A stretch of 64,000 nt of DNA from Lineus longissimus (GCF_910592395.1 NC_088309.1:7132501-7196500); one strand, 5' to 3'; counted from the first letter of the stretch, positions 23,305 to 37,100 are shown. Translations and numbers: made by a program. The notes: generated by a model not told the origin, from the letters alone.

Positions 23305-25682
23305 ATGATGACGAGTACTGAGCTATCGGTTGAATTCACCATCCCCAATTTCAAGCAAGACCCAGCAAGACCTATAGCATACCGAGGTAAAACTCTAATT
23401 TGTTGAATATTGAATCCTTGCCTTCGGTTTGGCTGTCAAAGACAGATTTTGTACAGGGTTTTCAAAGTTGCACCTAAGGAGGACTACTATAGTTGTGTCC
23501 GAAGACTATACTAGACGCATTAGTTGAAGCATTACACCCATATTTGTGGGATTGACATGGAGGAGCTTCTGAATGTTCTTCTTTGTCTTCAGTGGTCGCT
23601 CTGGTGAAATTTGTAATCTTTCAAACTTGAGACAATTTCCGCCTCCTCCCCACAGGTGGGCTGTCAAAGATGGACACCATATGTAGTTCAGGGTCATCGC
23701 AAATTTCAAGTTGTACCTAAGTAGGACATCCACAGTTGTGTGAAGAATTACACCCGTAGAGTTGAGGTTGGACATGATGGGAACGTTCAGATACATTTCA
23801 GTATTCAACATCAGGCCAGAGTCCTCTATTAAAACATGTGTACATTACGTGTACATTGTTGTGCATAGGTTTTGGTAAAAAAAGTACTCATTGGACCAAT
23901 CAATCTGCACAAAATTTTATATGTGTCAAGAAGAACCCTTTGCCAATAGCATAATAAAGTTTTAAAAAATTCCAATACCGATTGCCTGAGAAAAAAAGAT
24001 TTCCGTACACCATATCCATCAAAACGTCACTGGCGCATTGATATGGCCCTGTCAAAGTACAAGTTCTAAACTGACCAGTGAGACCACATTTTCTTAAATA
24101 TATTATCAAAAAGCATATTTCTGTGATGGCCTGACTCTGTAGATTAAGAATCAACCACAGATTGAGAATTAATTCCACTTTGGTCCATCCCAGCCATGTA
24201 TTTACCACAACTTGACATTTTGATAAGCTCTATGTGACTGTGCCACACTTCCGGTCGTGGATGAATACAGGTCTCTGCCCGTAAGTCTGTCAACAGTATC
24301 TGAATAGGCCAATGGCAGCGAAGACGAGTTTTAAGCAGGCTGCCTTATGGCCTATCGACAAGGTCCTTGGTAATTACCTCGCTATGATGAAATATCAAGA
24401 GACTGACAACTATGGGATGAATGCTTTGAGATGTCAAAATATCAGAATTCCGTGTGTGAAGGCCAACAAGTTTATGATTATTCTAATGGTTAATGTTCTT
24501 TTTCAGTGTGGTTTTACGATCGATGGTTTTGGATTTCGGAGAGGCCTGGAAAAACCTACTTGACCAGCAAGCTGGGAGACACTTCTCGCATCTTGAACGT
24601 GACCTGGGGCCAGACCACGTTAAGACATCTGTATTTCCTGCAATGTTGCCAGCACCATCAATAGCAGGACTGAAGATGGTTCCAGTAGGAACTAAAGGCT
24701 TTCCTGTAAGTTTTTGAAGGAATTCAGAATTTGTTGGTTTAAATATGAACTGGACTTGTTACAGATGTTCTCCAAGCGAGACTCTGCAGCATACAGAAGG
24801 AAGACAAAGTAGCTTGGTTTTGGCAATGATTAATAGATGCCTGATTTGCCTCATCAGCCAGAAGTAGCATGTTGGTTGTTTTAATGTGACAAAGACGCTG
24901 CCATAGGCATGCATTTTGAAATGATTCCTTTTGCCTGTGATCTGAGCCTGTTAGAGACAGCGATGCAGATCATAGTGATTGGTGAGACAGTGACGGCTAT
25001 TTGAGCTATTTGGGAAAACACATCAACACATTTACAGGAGCCACTGAATTAGTGGCTCAAACATGGGCTATCGGGTCAAGAGGCCCCTGGTTCGAAACCC
25101 CACAGCTGGTGTGAGACTTAGGGCAGGTTTTTCTGTCCCAGTGGTCTCGTCTTACCCTACCCAGGTGTATCACATGTATGAGAATAGATACCGGTTAGAA
25201 ATGCTGTGGTTGTAGTCATGAATGAGCAGCTCATCTGATTTCTGCTGAAAGGTTTTTAGGATAGACAGGACTAAGAAGACGGAAAACACCTCTGCCGCAG
25301 ATGATATAAATTTTTTTGAAATGGGTTAAAAGGAATTTGGAAGTCGAAACGTCCTTGCAGTAAATAAAACTTTAAGTTTGAGCCAGATTTGCACAATGTT
25401 TGAAAAAGATTAAAAGGAATTTGGCTGTGGTCAAGACTTCCTTCCTTGTAGTTGTTAGAATTTGAGTTGTGCCTAAATTGCACGGTGGCCGAGTGCCAAG
25501 TATTGATTTTATCTTGAGAAATTGAAAACCCTGTGAGTAGAGGATAACCACTTCCAAGATGTCGGAGAAATGGGAATCACGTCAGGAATCTTTGTTATCT
25601 GGTTACAAATTTATGCGTTCTAATTGTTTGAATTATTTTTCAGCCTGCATGGTATCCAGAAAGAGGAGATGGAGTGATGTAA
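23305..25682 (+). CDS. Unrecognised small multi-exon gene (partial model)
   Basis: Three exon-like segments are supported by splice sites. (1) 23274-23386: acceptor at 23271-23273, ATG at 23305, 27 codons (TELSVEFTIPNFKQDPARPI in the middle) plus one base before GTAAAA. (2) 24507-24705: acceptor TTTTTCAG, open in a frame reading VLDFGEAWKNLLDQQ, then LGPDHVKTSVFPAMLPAPS and KMVPVGTKGFP, donor GTAAGT. (3) 25644-25682: acceptor TTTTTCAG, reading PAWYPERGDGVM and a stop. Segments 2 and 3 join in phase 0. Segments 1 and 2 do not share phase, so at least one exon is missing between them; a segment near 24309-24363 would restore it but has weak sites. I do not recognise the protein. A spliced non-coding RNA remains possible. 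Confidence 0.35.
23430..23800 (+). repeat. Imperfect tandem duplication, about 227 bp apart
   Basis: GGCTGTCAAAGACAG near 23432 and GGCTGTCAAAGATGG near 23659 start two related blocks. Each later contains TTG(C/T)ACCTAAG(G/T)AGGAC, (A/C)AGTTGTGT and ATTACACCC. The copies are diverged. Confidence 0.5.
25037..25275 (+). mobile_element. tRNA-derived SINE, copy B
   Basis: The head GTCAAGAGGCCCCTGGTTCG, with a B-box-like GGTTCGAAACCCC, is followed by the shared AATGAGCAGCTCATCTGA and CTGCTGAAAGGTTTTTAGG. The shared 3' end present in copies A and C is not evident, so this copy is probably 3'-truncated or diverged. Confidence 0.65.
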
Positions 25683-27180
25683 CAGTTAAAACATGGATTG
25701 TACTTTTTACCTGTTTATAAACAGACGTGCAGATCTTAAAGAGGGATGCAGAGAACTGCTGTAGGCGCAGATATGGTAAGGAATTGTTTTTTGTAGGCCT
25801 TACAGTTGTCAGAAAGCTGTAAGAATCATTGGACTTTCTGGTCATTCATTGAGCCTGCACGAACTTGCTCACCTTTTCAGTCAAGCCGAGTCAAATGAAA
25901 AAAAGTAAGGGAAAAATTACCAGCTTGGAAGTTATGCAGTTTATGGAGCTTGAAGTGAAATTCTTGTCTAAACCTGGTTGACCTGAACTAAATCTTGATG
26001 CCTGCCCAGGTAGTGAACAAAAGCTTGCTCAACATCAGCTTACCACAGGAGTGCTGGTTTACTGAAAAAGGCATTGAGTGTTTCATCACTTTGGTACATA
26101 GTCCAAGACATCTGGTGATGAAAGAAAACAAGATACTGGTGTATAGACTCAAGAGGTATGACAGTGTTGGTGATGGTTGGTCGAAGAAGTAGCATGAAAC
26201 TAGACGTCACACAGATGGTTGTCAACAACTTATCTTGCGGAATGTGTGTAACACATTTACTTACAGCATACACAAAATGAGCCGATGCAACAGTTGTCTC
26301 TGTTGCACTTCAGACCTGAATGATTTGCTAATGGGAGCTAGATGGCACCTGTTTCTAAAACAGCTTTGAATCAGTTAAGAGTCATCGTCTCTAGCAGATG
26401 AGTTTATGTGGACCGTTCTGTGTCACCGGATTGATATTTTAGAATGAAAAATTAAATGAAAACTGGTTCTTTCCAGCACTTCCACCTGATGACCCAGACT
26501 GGAAATAAGCACAGACGATCTAAGCTGATATGGCACAATCGTCCAACTGGTTAACAACTGGCCGAGACCAGTCAACATGCTGGGTTGCAGCTCCAACTCC
26601 ACTACCAAATTTTCACTGGGATCAGCAGCTGACTGCAGAAATATCTGTCTGGAGTTGAAGAGAACGATAAGAAAGTTACAAGGTTTGTGTCCAATGTGAA
26701 CCTATTCTTGATGGATTACACATTAACCTGTTAGAACATTAGTTAAATTACAAGTACACAATAGAGTGATGATGAAGTCGCAAATTTACAACATGCGAAA
26801 GTTTTAGGAGTCGTTTTGAATGGTTGCTAGCTAGTCTGTAGTTGTGGCGAGTTTTTCTTGTGACTAGTCGTGACCATTGATAATAATTTCCAGTCATCAA
26901 TAATTGGCCTTTTTAAGAAGTGATCCTAGATTTTGATGTAACGATGATATCTTGTGATGTGACGCCAGGTGAACATCATCATGAATGACACAGATCAATT
27001 GAAAGTGTATTCAAAAACACCCGAGAGAGAATATTTCATTATCGCTATTGATTAGTATATAGCCTCGTTTTCACCACAGAGGTTTGGGTGAGACAACCAT
27101 AACCACTTGGGTTGGTGCAAAGTGTGGAAGTACTTTAAACCACATTATTCAATATTTAAATTGAGATGTTTTTGAATAGA
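25683..27180. other. No gene recognised
   Basis: AT-rich sequence with only short open frames and no splice-supported exon. A weak duplication of about 84 bp lies just to the left (TTAAAAGGAATTTGG at 25326 and 25410). Confidence 0.45.
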
Positions 27181-27327
27181 AATTGATACCTCACTGTCTG
27201 TATTGATTGTCTCACCCAAACCGCTCAGGTGGAGCTAAAATATTGGCCAAAACCTCGTTGGTCTAGATTTTAACTCCACCCTTGCGGTTTGGGTGAGACA
27301 ATCAATACCGACAGTGAGGTATCAATT
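27181..27327. mobile_element. Foldback MITE-like element with near-perfect arms
   Basis: The left arm 27181-27223 (AATTGATACCTCACTGTC through CACCCAAACCG) and right arm 27285-27327 are inverted copies with only one or two mismatches. Pairing continues inward (AGGTGGAGCTAAAAT with ATTTTAACTCCACCCT), so nearly the whole element folds back around a loop of about 25 bp. A partial relative (GTTTGGGTGAGACAACC) lies just upstream at 27082 and a diverged copy at 15.27 kb. There is no coding capacity. Confidence 0.7.
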
Positions 27328-27959
27328 CCTTAAACCCAAATTATGGTCATTTCAAGCACAACAGTTTTAGTTTGCATTTACCAGGTAAAAAGGTTTGAGT
27401 AACCGGTTTCTTTGGTTGATAGGAAAGCGGTTGAATACAAGATTGTTTTGGAAGCTTTCCTGTGCATGTCCAGAACTAGAATTGTTTGAGAACATCGTTC
27501 CTTGACATCTTGCATTGTCTTTCATGGCACATGTAGGCCATTTCATTGTTATATTTAGTCTTTAAGTGGTTCTCATTATTTGAAAGTAAGACATCGATAA
27601 TATAGTACATTGAAAAGACGCATTTGGACCAAAATCATCACAGCCCAAGAGTAGTGTCCTGCTAACAATAACAGAGCAAATCATGGTAAAAAAAAGAGTG
27701 GAAGATGTGATCATTGAATAACACTTGATATTCTTTTACTTTCAATTGTCCTTATCATTTCAGCTTTGTTTTACCAGTCCTTCGATGGTGAAGTAGGTGC
27801 AGGATGTCATGACATGAGCATGAAAAATATTGTGGAAGATCTACCTGGATGCAGTTAAAGAATCTCCCTACTTTGATTTCTCTTGTTAGCTAGTTAGCTC
27901 ACCTCTGGGGAGCTTATACGATACCGCGACGTAACCTTTTTACCGCGGCTTATACGATA

Positions 27960-28195
27960 CCACATCTGCATACCAGTAATTATGTGCAAATATCATTTTT
28001 GCTTTGAAGCAATATCGTTGCTACACTCCTAAAGCAATGGCTGTCTTCAGGCCTTTTCTGCCTCGTGGGCAAATCTGCATACCAGTTATTATATGCATAC
28101 TTAAGTTTTGCTTTGAAGCAATATCAGTGCTACACTTGTGAAGCAGTGGCAGTGTTTAGGTCTTGTCTGCCTCACTGACTTATCTGCATACCATC
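27960..28195 (+). repeat. Degenerate ~109-bp monomers flanking the satellite
   Basis: ATCTGCATACCAGT starts near 27963 and 28072, and a decayed version near 28181, spaced about 109 bp. Each is followed by CTTTGAAGCAATAT and GCTACACT. The same motif recurs inside the adjacent 1126-bp units at about 28298, 28407 and 29289. The flank therefore looks like the older repeat from which part of the large unit grew. Confidence 0.75.
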
Positions 28196-31100
28196 TCTTT
28201 CTTTGGAGCAGTACAGTTGTAAGATAAATCCTGTTTGTAATTTTATAAATTAGTTGCTCATTAAGGGCTTACGAAGGTTTTGATGCCTTGCTGGCATATC
28301 TGCATACCAGTAAATATGTGCAGATTCATTTCTTGCTTTGAAGCAATATTGTTGCTACACTCCTAAAGCGGTGGCAATGTTCAAGTCTTTTCTGCCTCGC
28401 GGGCAAATCTGCGTACCAGTAATTATGTGCAGATTTGGCTCTTCCTGAGATTGTAGGACTGGGTCCATTGAATGTAACAAAAATAATCGATGCCTATTTA
28501 CAAATGAAATGAAGAGTGTGCATTTTGGTGCAACTCCATATAACTGTCGGGTGATTTCGCTCTGAACTTGTGACACTCTGATCGGTCTGAAATAAATCAA
28601 TATCCCGCCCCTCTGGGAAAAATTTGCAGCCAGATTGCACCATTGCCTGTTACTGTCTGAGAGATGGCAATGTCAGGGGTTCATGACGGTGGTTAAACCT
28701 ATTGCGAATGGGCAGCACAATTGGGTGTAGGATATTCCGAAACCATTGCACACTCCTGAATCTGCGGTGGGTTGGTACCCCACGCTATGTAAGGAGTAGG
28801 TTTCTGGGTAAGACTTGGTCCACGTGAATGGGTCGTGCCTTAAAAATGATGAGAAGTTGCGAATTGACGCCCTGTGAAGTGTCCTTCGACCAACTAGTGC
28901 TAATCCGGTCACTGTCTCCAGGTCACCATACCTCGGTCAATGAGCGGGCGAAGCACCCAATGGCTCCATCAGGAGTACATCGTCAACTTCAGCCCGTAGT
29001 CAAACCGGTACATGCACAAATATCTTAGTTGAGAGTGGGGGACATCAGTAAAGTGCTTCTCATCGGGGTAATACAGTACCACTGTATACAATGACCCCAT
29101 TTTTTGTTGGATTCATTTCCACTGAGGAGTGGTCGATAATGAGAATTTCAGGCCAGTCTGATTATCACCAGTACAGAGGGCAATTATCTAATAGTTATGT
29201 GGCTTTCCTTCAAACTGTATACTCTTTCATGTCAATTGTAAATTAGTGTTGCCTGGTAGTGTTCAGGGTCTTTTTGTCGAACAGGCACATCTGCATACCA
29301 GTAATTATGTGCAGACTTGGCACTTTCTTTGGAGCAGTACAGTTGTAAGATAAATCCTGTTTGTAATTTTATAAATTAGTTGCTCATTAAGGGCTTACGA
29401 AGGTTTCGATGCCTTGCTGGCATATCTGCATACCAGTAAATATGTGCAGATTCATTTCTTGCTTTGAAGCAATATTGTTGCTACACTCCTAAAGCGGTGG
29501 CAATGTTCAAGTCTTTTCTGCCTCGCGGGCAAATCTGCGTACCAGTAATTATGTGCAGATTTGGCTCTTCCTGAGATTGTAGGACTGGGTCCATTGAATG
29601 TAACAAAAATAATCGATGCCTATTTACAAATGAAATGAAGAGTGTGCATTTTGGTGCAACTCCATATAACTGTCGGGTGATTTCGCTCTGAACTTGTGAC
29701 ACTCTGATCGGTCTGAAATAAATCAATATCCCGCCCCTCTGGGAAAAATTTGCAGCCAGATTGCACCATTGCCTGTTACTGTCTGAGAGATGGCAATGTC
29801 AGGGGTTCATGACGGTGGTTAAACCTATTGCGAATGGGCAGCACAATTGGGTGTAGGATATTCCGAAACCATTGCACACTCCTGAATCTGCGGTGGGTTG
29901 GTACCCCACGCTACGTAAGGAGTAGGTTTCTGGGTAAAACTTGGTCCACGTGAATGGGTCGTGCCTTAAAAATGATGAGAAGTTGCGAATTGACGCCCTG
30001 TGAAGTGTCCTTCGACCAACTAGTGCTAATCCGGTCACTGTCTCCAGGTCACCATGCCTCGGTCAATGAGCGGGCGAAGCACCCAATGGCTCCATCAGGA
30101 GTACATCGTCAACTTCAGCCCGTAGTCAAACTGGTACACGCACAAATATCTTAGTTGAGAGTGGGGGACATCAGTAAAGTGCTTCTCATCGGGGTAATAC
30201 AGTACCACTGTATACAATGACCCCATTTTTTGTTGGATTCATTTCCACCGAGGAGTGGTCGATAATGAGAATTTCAGGCCAGTCTGATTATCACCAGTAC
30301 AGAGGGCAATTATCTAATAGTTATGTGGCTTTCCTTCAAACTGTATACTCTTTCATGTCAATTGTAAATTAGTGTTGCCTGGTAGTGTTCAGGGTCTTTT
30401 TGTCGAACAGGCACATCTGCATACCAGTAATTATGTGCAGACTTGGCACTTTCTTTGGAGCAGTACAGTTGTAAGATAAATCCTGTTTGTAATTTTATAA
30501 ATTAGTTGCTCATTAAGGGCTTACGAAGGTTTTGATGCCTTGCTGGCATATCTGCATACCAGTAAATATGTGCAGATTCATTTCTTGCTTTGAAGCAATA
30601 TTGTTGCTACACTCCTAAAGCGGTGGCAATGTTCAAGTCTTTTCTGCCTCGCGGGCAAATCTGCGTACCAGTAATTATGTGCAGATTTGGCTCTTCCTGA
30701 GATTGTAGGACTGGGTCCATTGAATGTAACAAAAATAATCGATGCCTATTAACAAATGAAATGAAGAGTGTGCATTTTGGTGCAACTCCATATAACTGTC
30801 GGGTGATTTCGCTCTGAACTTGTGACACTCTGATCGGTCTGAAATAAATCAATATCCCGCCCCTCTGGGAAAAATTTGCAGCCAGATTGCACCATTGCCT
30901 GTTACTGTCTGAGAGATGGCAATGTCGGGGGTTCATGACGGTGGTTAAACCTATTGCGAATGGGCAGCACAATTGGGTGTAGGATATTCCGAAACCATTG
31001 CACACTCCTGAATCTGCGGTGGGTTGGTACCCCACGCTATGTAAGGAGTAGGTTTCTGGGTAAGACTTGGTCCACGTGAATGGGTCGTGCCTTAAAAATG

Positions 31101-34100
31101 ATGAGAAGTTGCGAATTGACGCCCTGTGAAGTGTCCTTCGACCAACTAGTGCTAATCCGGTCACTGTCTCCAGGTCACCATACCTCGGTCAATGAGCGGG
31201 CGAAGCACCCAATGGCTCCATCAGGAGTACATCGTCAACTTCAGCCCGTAGTCAAACCGGTACATGCACAAATATCTTAGTTGAGAGTGGGGGACATCAG
31301 TAAAGTGCTTCTCATCGGGGTAATACAGTACCACTGTATACAATGACCCCATTTTTTGTTGGATTCATTTCCACCGAGGAGTGGTCGATAATGAGAATTT
31401 CAGGCCAGTCTGATTATCACCAGTACAGAGGGCAATTATCTAATAGTTATGTGGCTTTCCTTCAAACTGTATACTCTTTCATGTCAATTGTAAATTAGTG
31501 TTGCCTGGTAGTGTTCAGGGTCTTTTTGTCGAACAGGCACATCTGCATACCAGTAATTATGTGCAGACTTGGCACTTTCTTTGGAGCAGTACAGTTGTAA
31601 GATAAATCCTGTTTGTAATTTTATAAATTAGTTGCTCATTAAGGGCTTACGAAGGTTTTGATGCCTTGCTGGCATATCTGCATACCAGTAAATATGTGCA
31701 GATTCATTTCTTGCTTTGAAGCAATATTGTTGCTACACTCCTAAAGCGGTGGCAATGTTCAAGTCTTTTCTGCCTCGCGGGCAAATCTGCGTACCAGTAA
31801 TTATGTGCAGATTTGGCTCTTCCTGAGATTGTAGGACTGGGTCCATTGAATGTAACAAAAATAATCGATGCCTATTAACAAATGAAATGAAGAGTGTGCA
31901 TTTTGGTGCAACTCCATATAACTGTCGGGTGATTTCGCTCTGAACTTGTGACACTCTGATCGGTCTGAAATAAATCAATATCCCGCCCCTCTGGGAAAAA
32001 TTTGCAGCCAGATTGCACCATTGCCTGTTACTGTCTGAGAGATGGCAATGTCGGGGGTTCATGACGGTGGTTAAACCTATTGCGAATGGGCAGCACAATT
32101 GGGTGTAGGATATTCCGAAACCATTGCACACTCCTGAATCTGCGGTGGGTTGGTACCCCACGCTATGTAAGGAGTAGGTTTCTGGGTAAGACTTGGTCCA
32201 CGTGAATGGGTCGTGCCTTAAAAATGATGAGAAGTTGCGAATTGACGCCCTGTGAAGTGTCCTTCGACCAACTAGTGCTAATCCGGTCACTGTCTCCAGG
32301 TCACCATACCTCGGTCAATGAGCGGGCGAAGCACCCAATGGCTCCATCAGGAGTACATCGTCAACTTCAGCCCGTAGTCAAACCGGTACATGCACAAATA
32401 TCTTAGTTGAGAGTGGGGGACATCAGTAAAGTGCTTCTCATCGGGGTAATACAGTACCACTGTATACAATGACCCCATTTTTTGTTGGATTCATTTCCAC
32501 CGAGGAGTGGTCGATAATGAGAATTTCAGGCCAGTCTGATTATCACCAGTACAGAGGGCAATTATCTAATAGTTATGTGGCTTTCCTTCAAACTGTATAC
32601 TCTTTCATGTCAATTGTAAATTAGTGTTGCCTGGTAGTGTTCAGGGTCTTTTTGTCGAACAGGCACATCTGCATACCAGTAATTATGTGCAGACTTGGCA
32701 CTTTCTTTGGAGCAGTACAGTTGTAAGATAAATCCTGTTTGTAATTTTATAAATTAGTTGCTCATTAAGGGCTTACGAAGGTTTTGATGCCTTGCTGGCA
32801 TATCTGCATACCAGTAAATATGTGCAGATTCATTTCTTGCTTTGAAGCAATATTGTTGCTACACTCCTAAAGCGGTGGCAATGTTCAAGTCTTTTCTGCC
32901 TCGCGGGCAAATCTGCGTACCAGTAATTATGTGCAGATTTGGCTCTTCCTGAGATTGTAGGACTGGGTCCATTGAATGTAACAAAAATAATCGATGCCTA
33001 TTAACAAATGAAATGAAGAGTGTGCATTTTGGTGCAACTCCATATAACTGTCGGGTGATTTCGCTCTGAACTTGTGACACTCTGATCGGTCTGAAATAAA
33101 TCAATATCCCGCCCCTCTGGGAAAAATTTGCAGCCAGATTGCACCATTGCCTGTTACTGTCTGAGAGATGGCAATGTCGGGGGTTCATGACGGTGGTTAA
33201 ACCTATTGCGAATGGGCAGCACAATTGGGTGTAGGATATTCCGAAACCATTGCACACTCCTGAATCTGCGGTGGGTTGGTACCCCACGCTATGTAAGGAG
33301 TAGGTTTCTGGGTAAGACTTGGTCCACGTGAATGGGTCGTGCCTTAAAAATGATGAGAAGTTGCGAATTGACGCCCTGTGAAGTGTCCTTCGACCAACTA
33401 GTGCTAATCCGGTCACTGTCTCCAGGTCACCATACCTCGGTCAATGAGCGGGCGAAGCACCCAATGGCTCCATCAGGAGTACATCGTCAACTTCAGCCCG
33501 TAGTCAAACCGGTACATGCACAAATATCTTAGTTGAGAGTGGGGGACATCAGTAAAGTGCTTCTCATCGGGGTAATACAGTACCACTGTATACAATGACC
33601 CCATTTTTTGTTGGATTCATTTCCACCGAGGAGTGGTCGATAATGAGAATTTCAGGCCAGTCTGATTATCACCAGTACAGAGGGCAATTATCTAATAGTT
33701 ATGTGGCTTTCCTTCAAACTGTATACTCTTTCATGTCAATTGTAAATTAGTGTTGCCTGGTAGTGTTCAGGGTCTTTTTGTCGAACAGGCACATCTGCAT
33801 ACCAGTAATTATGTGCAGACTTGGCACTTTCTTTGGAGCAGTACAGTTGTAAGATAAATCCTGTTTGTAATTTTATAAATTAGTTGCTCATTAAGGGCTT
33901 ACGAAGGTTTTGATGCCTTGCTGGCATATCTGCATACCAGTAAATATGTGCAGATTCATTTCTTGCTTTGAAGCAATATTGTTGCTACACTCCTAAAGCG
34001 GTGGCAATGTTCAAGTCTTTTCTGCCTCGCGGGCAAATCTGCGTACCAGTAATTATGTGCAGATTTGGCTCTTCCTGAGATTGTAGGACTGGGTCCATTG

Positions 34101-37100
34101 AATGTAACAAAAATAATCGATGCCTATTTACAAATGAAATGAAGAGTGTGCATTTTGGTGCAACTCCATATAACTGTCGGGTGATTTCGCTCTGAACTTG
34201 TGACACTCTGATCGGTCTGAAATAAATCAATATCCCGCCCCTCTGGGAAAAATTTGCAGCCAGATTGCACCATTGCCTGTTACTGTCTGAGAGATGGCAA
34301 TGTCAGGGGTTCATGACGGTGGTTAAACCTATTGCGAATGGGCAGCACAATTGGGTGTAGGATATTCCGAAACCATTGCACACTCCTGAATCTGCGGTGG
34401 GTTGGTACCCCACGCTATGTAAGGAGTAGGTTTCTGGGTAAGACTTGGTCCACGTGAATGGGTCGTGCCTTAAAAATGATGAGAAGTTGCGAATTGACGC
34501 CCTGTGAAGTGTCCTTCGACCAACTAGTGCTAATCCGGTCACTGTCTCCAGGTCACCATACCTCGGTCAATGAGCGGGCGAAGCACCCAATGGCTCCATC
34601 AGGAGTACATCGTCAACTTCAGCCCGTAGTCAAACCGGTACATGCACAAATATCTTAGTTGAGAGTGGGGGACATCAGTAAAGTGCTTCTCATCGGGGTA
34701 ATACAGTACCACTGTATACAATGACCCCATTTTTTGTTGGATTCATTTCCACCGAGGAGTGGTCGATAATGAGAATTTCAGGCCAGTCTGATTATCACCA
34801 GTACAGAGGGCAATTATCTAATAGTTATGTGACTTTCCTTCAAACTGTATACTCTTTCATGTCAATTGTAAATTAGTGTTGCCTGGTAGTGTTCAGGGTC
34901 TTTTTGTCGAACAGGCACATCTGCATACCAGTAATTATGTGCAGACTTGGCACTTTCTTTGGAGCAGTACAGTTGTAAGATAAATCCTGTTTGTAATTTT
35001 ATAAATTAGTTGCTCATTAAGGGCTTACGAAGGTTTTGATGCCTTGCTGGCATATCTGCATACCAGTAAATATGTGCAGATTCATTTCTTGCTTTGAAGC
35101 AATATTGTTGCTACACTCCTAAAGCGGTGGCAATGTTCAAGTCTTTTCTGCCTCGCGGGCAAATCTGCGTACCAGTATTTATGTGCAGATTTGGCTCTTC
35201 CTGAGATTGTAGGACTGGGTCCATTGAATGTAACAAAAATAATCGATGCCTATTTACAAATGAAATGAAGAGTGTGCATTTTGGTGCAACTCCATATAAC
35301 TGTCGGGTGATTTCGCTCTGAACTTGTGACACTCTGATCGGTCTGAAATAAATCAATATCCCGCCCCTCTGGGAAAAATTTGCAGCCAGATTGCACCATT
35401 GCCTGTTACTGTCTGAGAGATGGCAATGTCAGGGGTTCATGACGGTGGTTAAACCTATTGCGAATGGGCAGCACAATTGGGTGTAGGATATTCCGAAACC
35501 ATTGCACACTCCTGAATCTGCGGTGGGTTGGTACCCCACGCTATGTAAGGAGTAGGTTTCTGGGTAAGACTTGGTCCACGTGAATGGGTCGTGCCTTAAA
35601 AATGATGAGAAGTTGCGAATTGACGCCCTGTGAAGTGTCCTTCGACCAACTAGTGCTAATCCGGTCACTGTCTCCAGGTCACCATACCTCGGTCAATGAG
35701 CGGGCGAAGCACCCAATGGCTCCATCAGGAGTACATCGTCAACTTCAGCCCGTAGTCAAACCGGTACATGCACAAATATCTTAGTTGAGAGTGGGGGACA
35801 TCAGTAAAGTGCTTCTCATCGGGGTAATACAGTACCACTGTATACAATGACCCCATTTTTTGTTGGATTCATTTCCACTGAGGAGTGGTCGATAATGAGA
35901 ATTTCAGGCCAGTCTGATTATCACCAGTACAGAGGGCAATTATCTAATAGTTATGTGACTTTCCTTCAAACTGTATACTCTTTCATGTCAATTGTAAATT
36001 AGTGTTGCCTGGTAGTGTTCAGGGTCTTTTTGTCGAACAGGCACATCTGCATACCAGTAATTATGTGCAGACTTGGCACTTTCTTTGGAGCAGTACAGTT
36101 GTAAGATAAATCCTGTTTGTAATTTTATAAATTAGTTGCTCATTAAGGGCTTACGAAGGTTTTGATGCCTTGCTGGCATATCTGCATACCAGTAAATATG
36201 TGCAGATTCATTTCTTGCTTTGAAGCAATATTGTTGCTACACTCCTAAAGCGGTGGCAATGTTCAAGTCTTTTCTGCCTCGCGGGCAAATCTGCGTACCA
36301 GTATTTATGTGCAGATTTGGCTCTTCCTGAGATTGTAGGACTGGGTCCATTGAATGTAACAAAAATAATCGATGCCTATTTACAAATGAAATGAAGAGTG
36401 TGCATTTTGGTGCAACTCCATATAACTGTCGGGTGATTTCGCTCTGAACTTGTGACACTCTGATCGGTCTGAAATAAATCAATATCCCGCCCCTCTGGGA
36501 AAAATTTGCAGCCAGATTGCACCATTGCCTGTTACTGTCTGAGAGATGGCAATGTCAGGGGTTCATGACGGTGGTTAAACCTATTGCGAATGGGCAGCAC
36601 AATTGGGTGTAGGATATTCCGAAACCATTGCACACTCCTGAATCTGCGGTGGGTTGGTACCCCACGCTATGTAAGGAGTAGGTTTCTGGGTAAAACTTGG
36701 TCCACGTGAATGGGTCGTGCCTTAAAAATGATGAGAAGTTGCGAATTGACGCCCTGTGAAGTGTCCTTCGACCAACTAGTGCTAATCCGGTCACTGTCTC
36801 CAGGTCACCATACCTCGGTCAATGAGCGGGCGAAGCACCCAATGGCTCCATCAGGAGTACATCGTCAACTTCAGCCCGTAGTCAAACCGGTACATGCACA
36901 AATATCTTAGTTGAGAGTGGGGGACATCAGTAAAGTGCTTCTCATCGGGGTAATACAGTACCACTGTATACAATGACCCCATTTTTTGTTGGATTCATTT
37001 CCACTGAGGAGTGGTCGATAATGAGAATTTCAGGCCAGTCTGATTATCACCAGTACAGAGGGCAATTATCTAATAGTTATGTGGCTTTCCTTCAAACTGT

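Noticed and set aside
28355-36910. Repeated open frames of 66, 79, 81 and 185 codons in the 1126-bp units
   Set aside because: The 185-codon frame exists only in copies 3-5 and is split in the others by single substitutions. There is no family motif and no splice context. They are by-products of the repeat.
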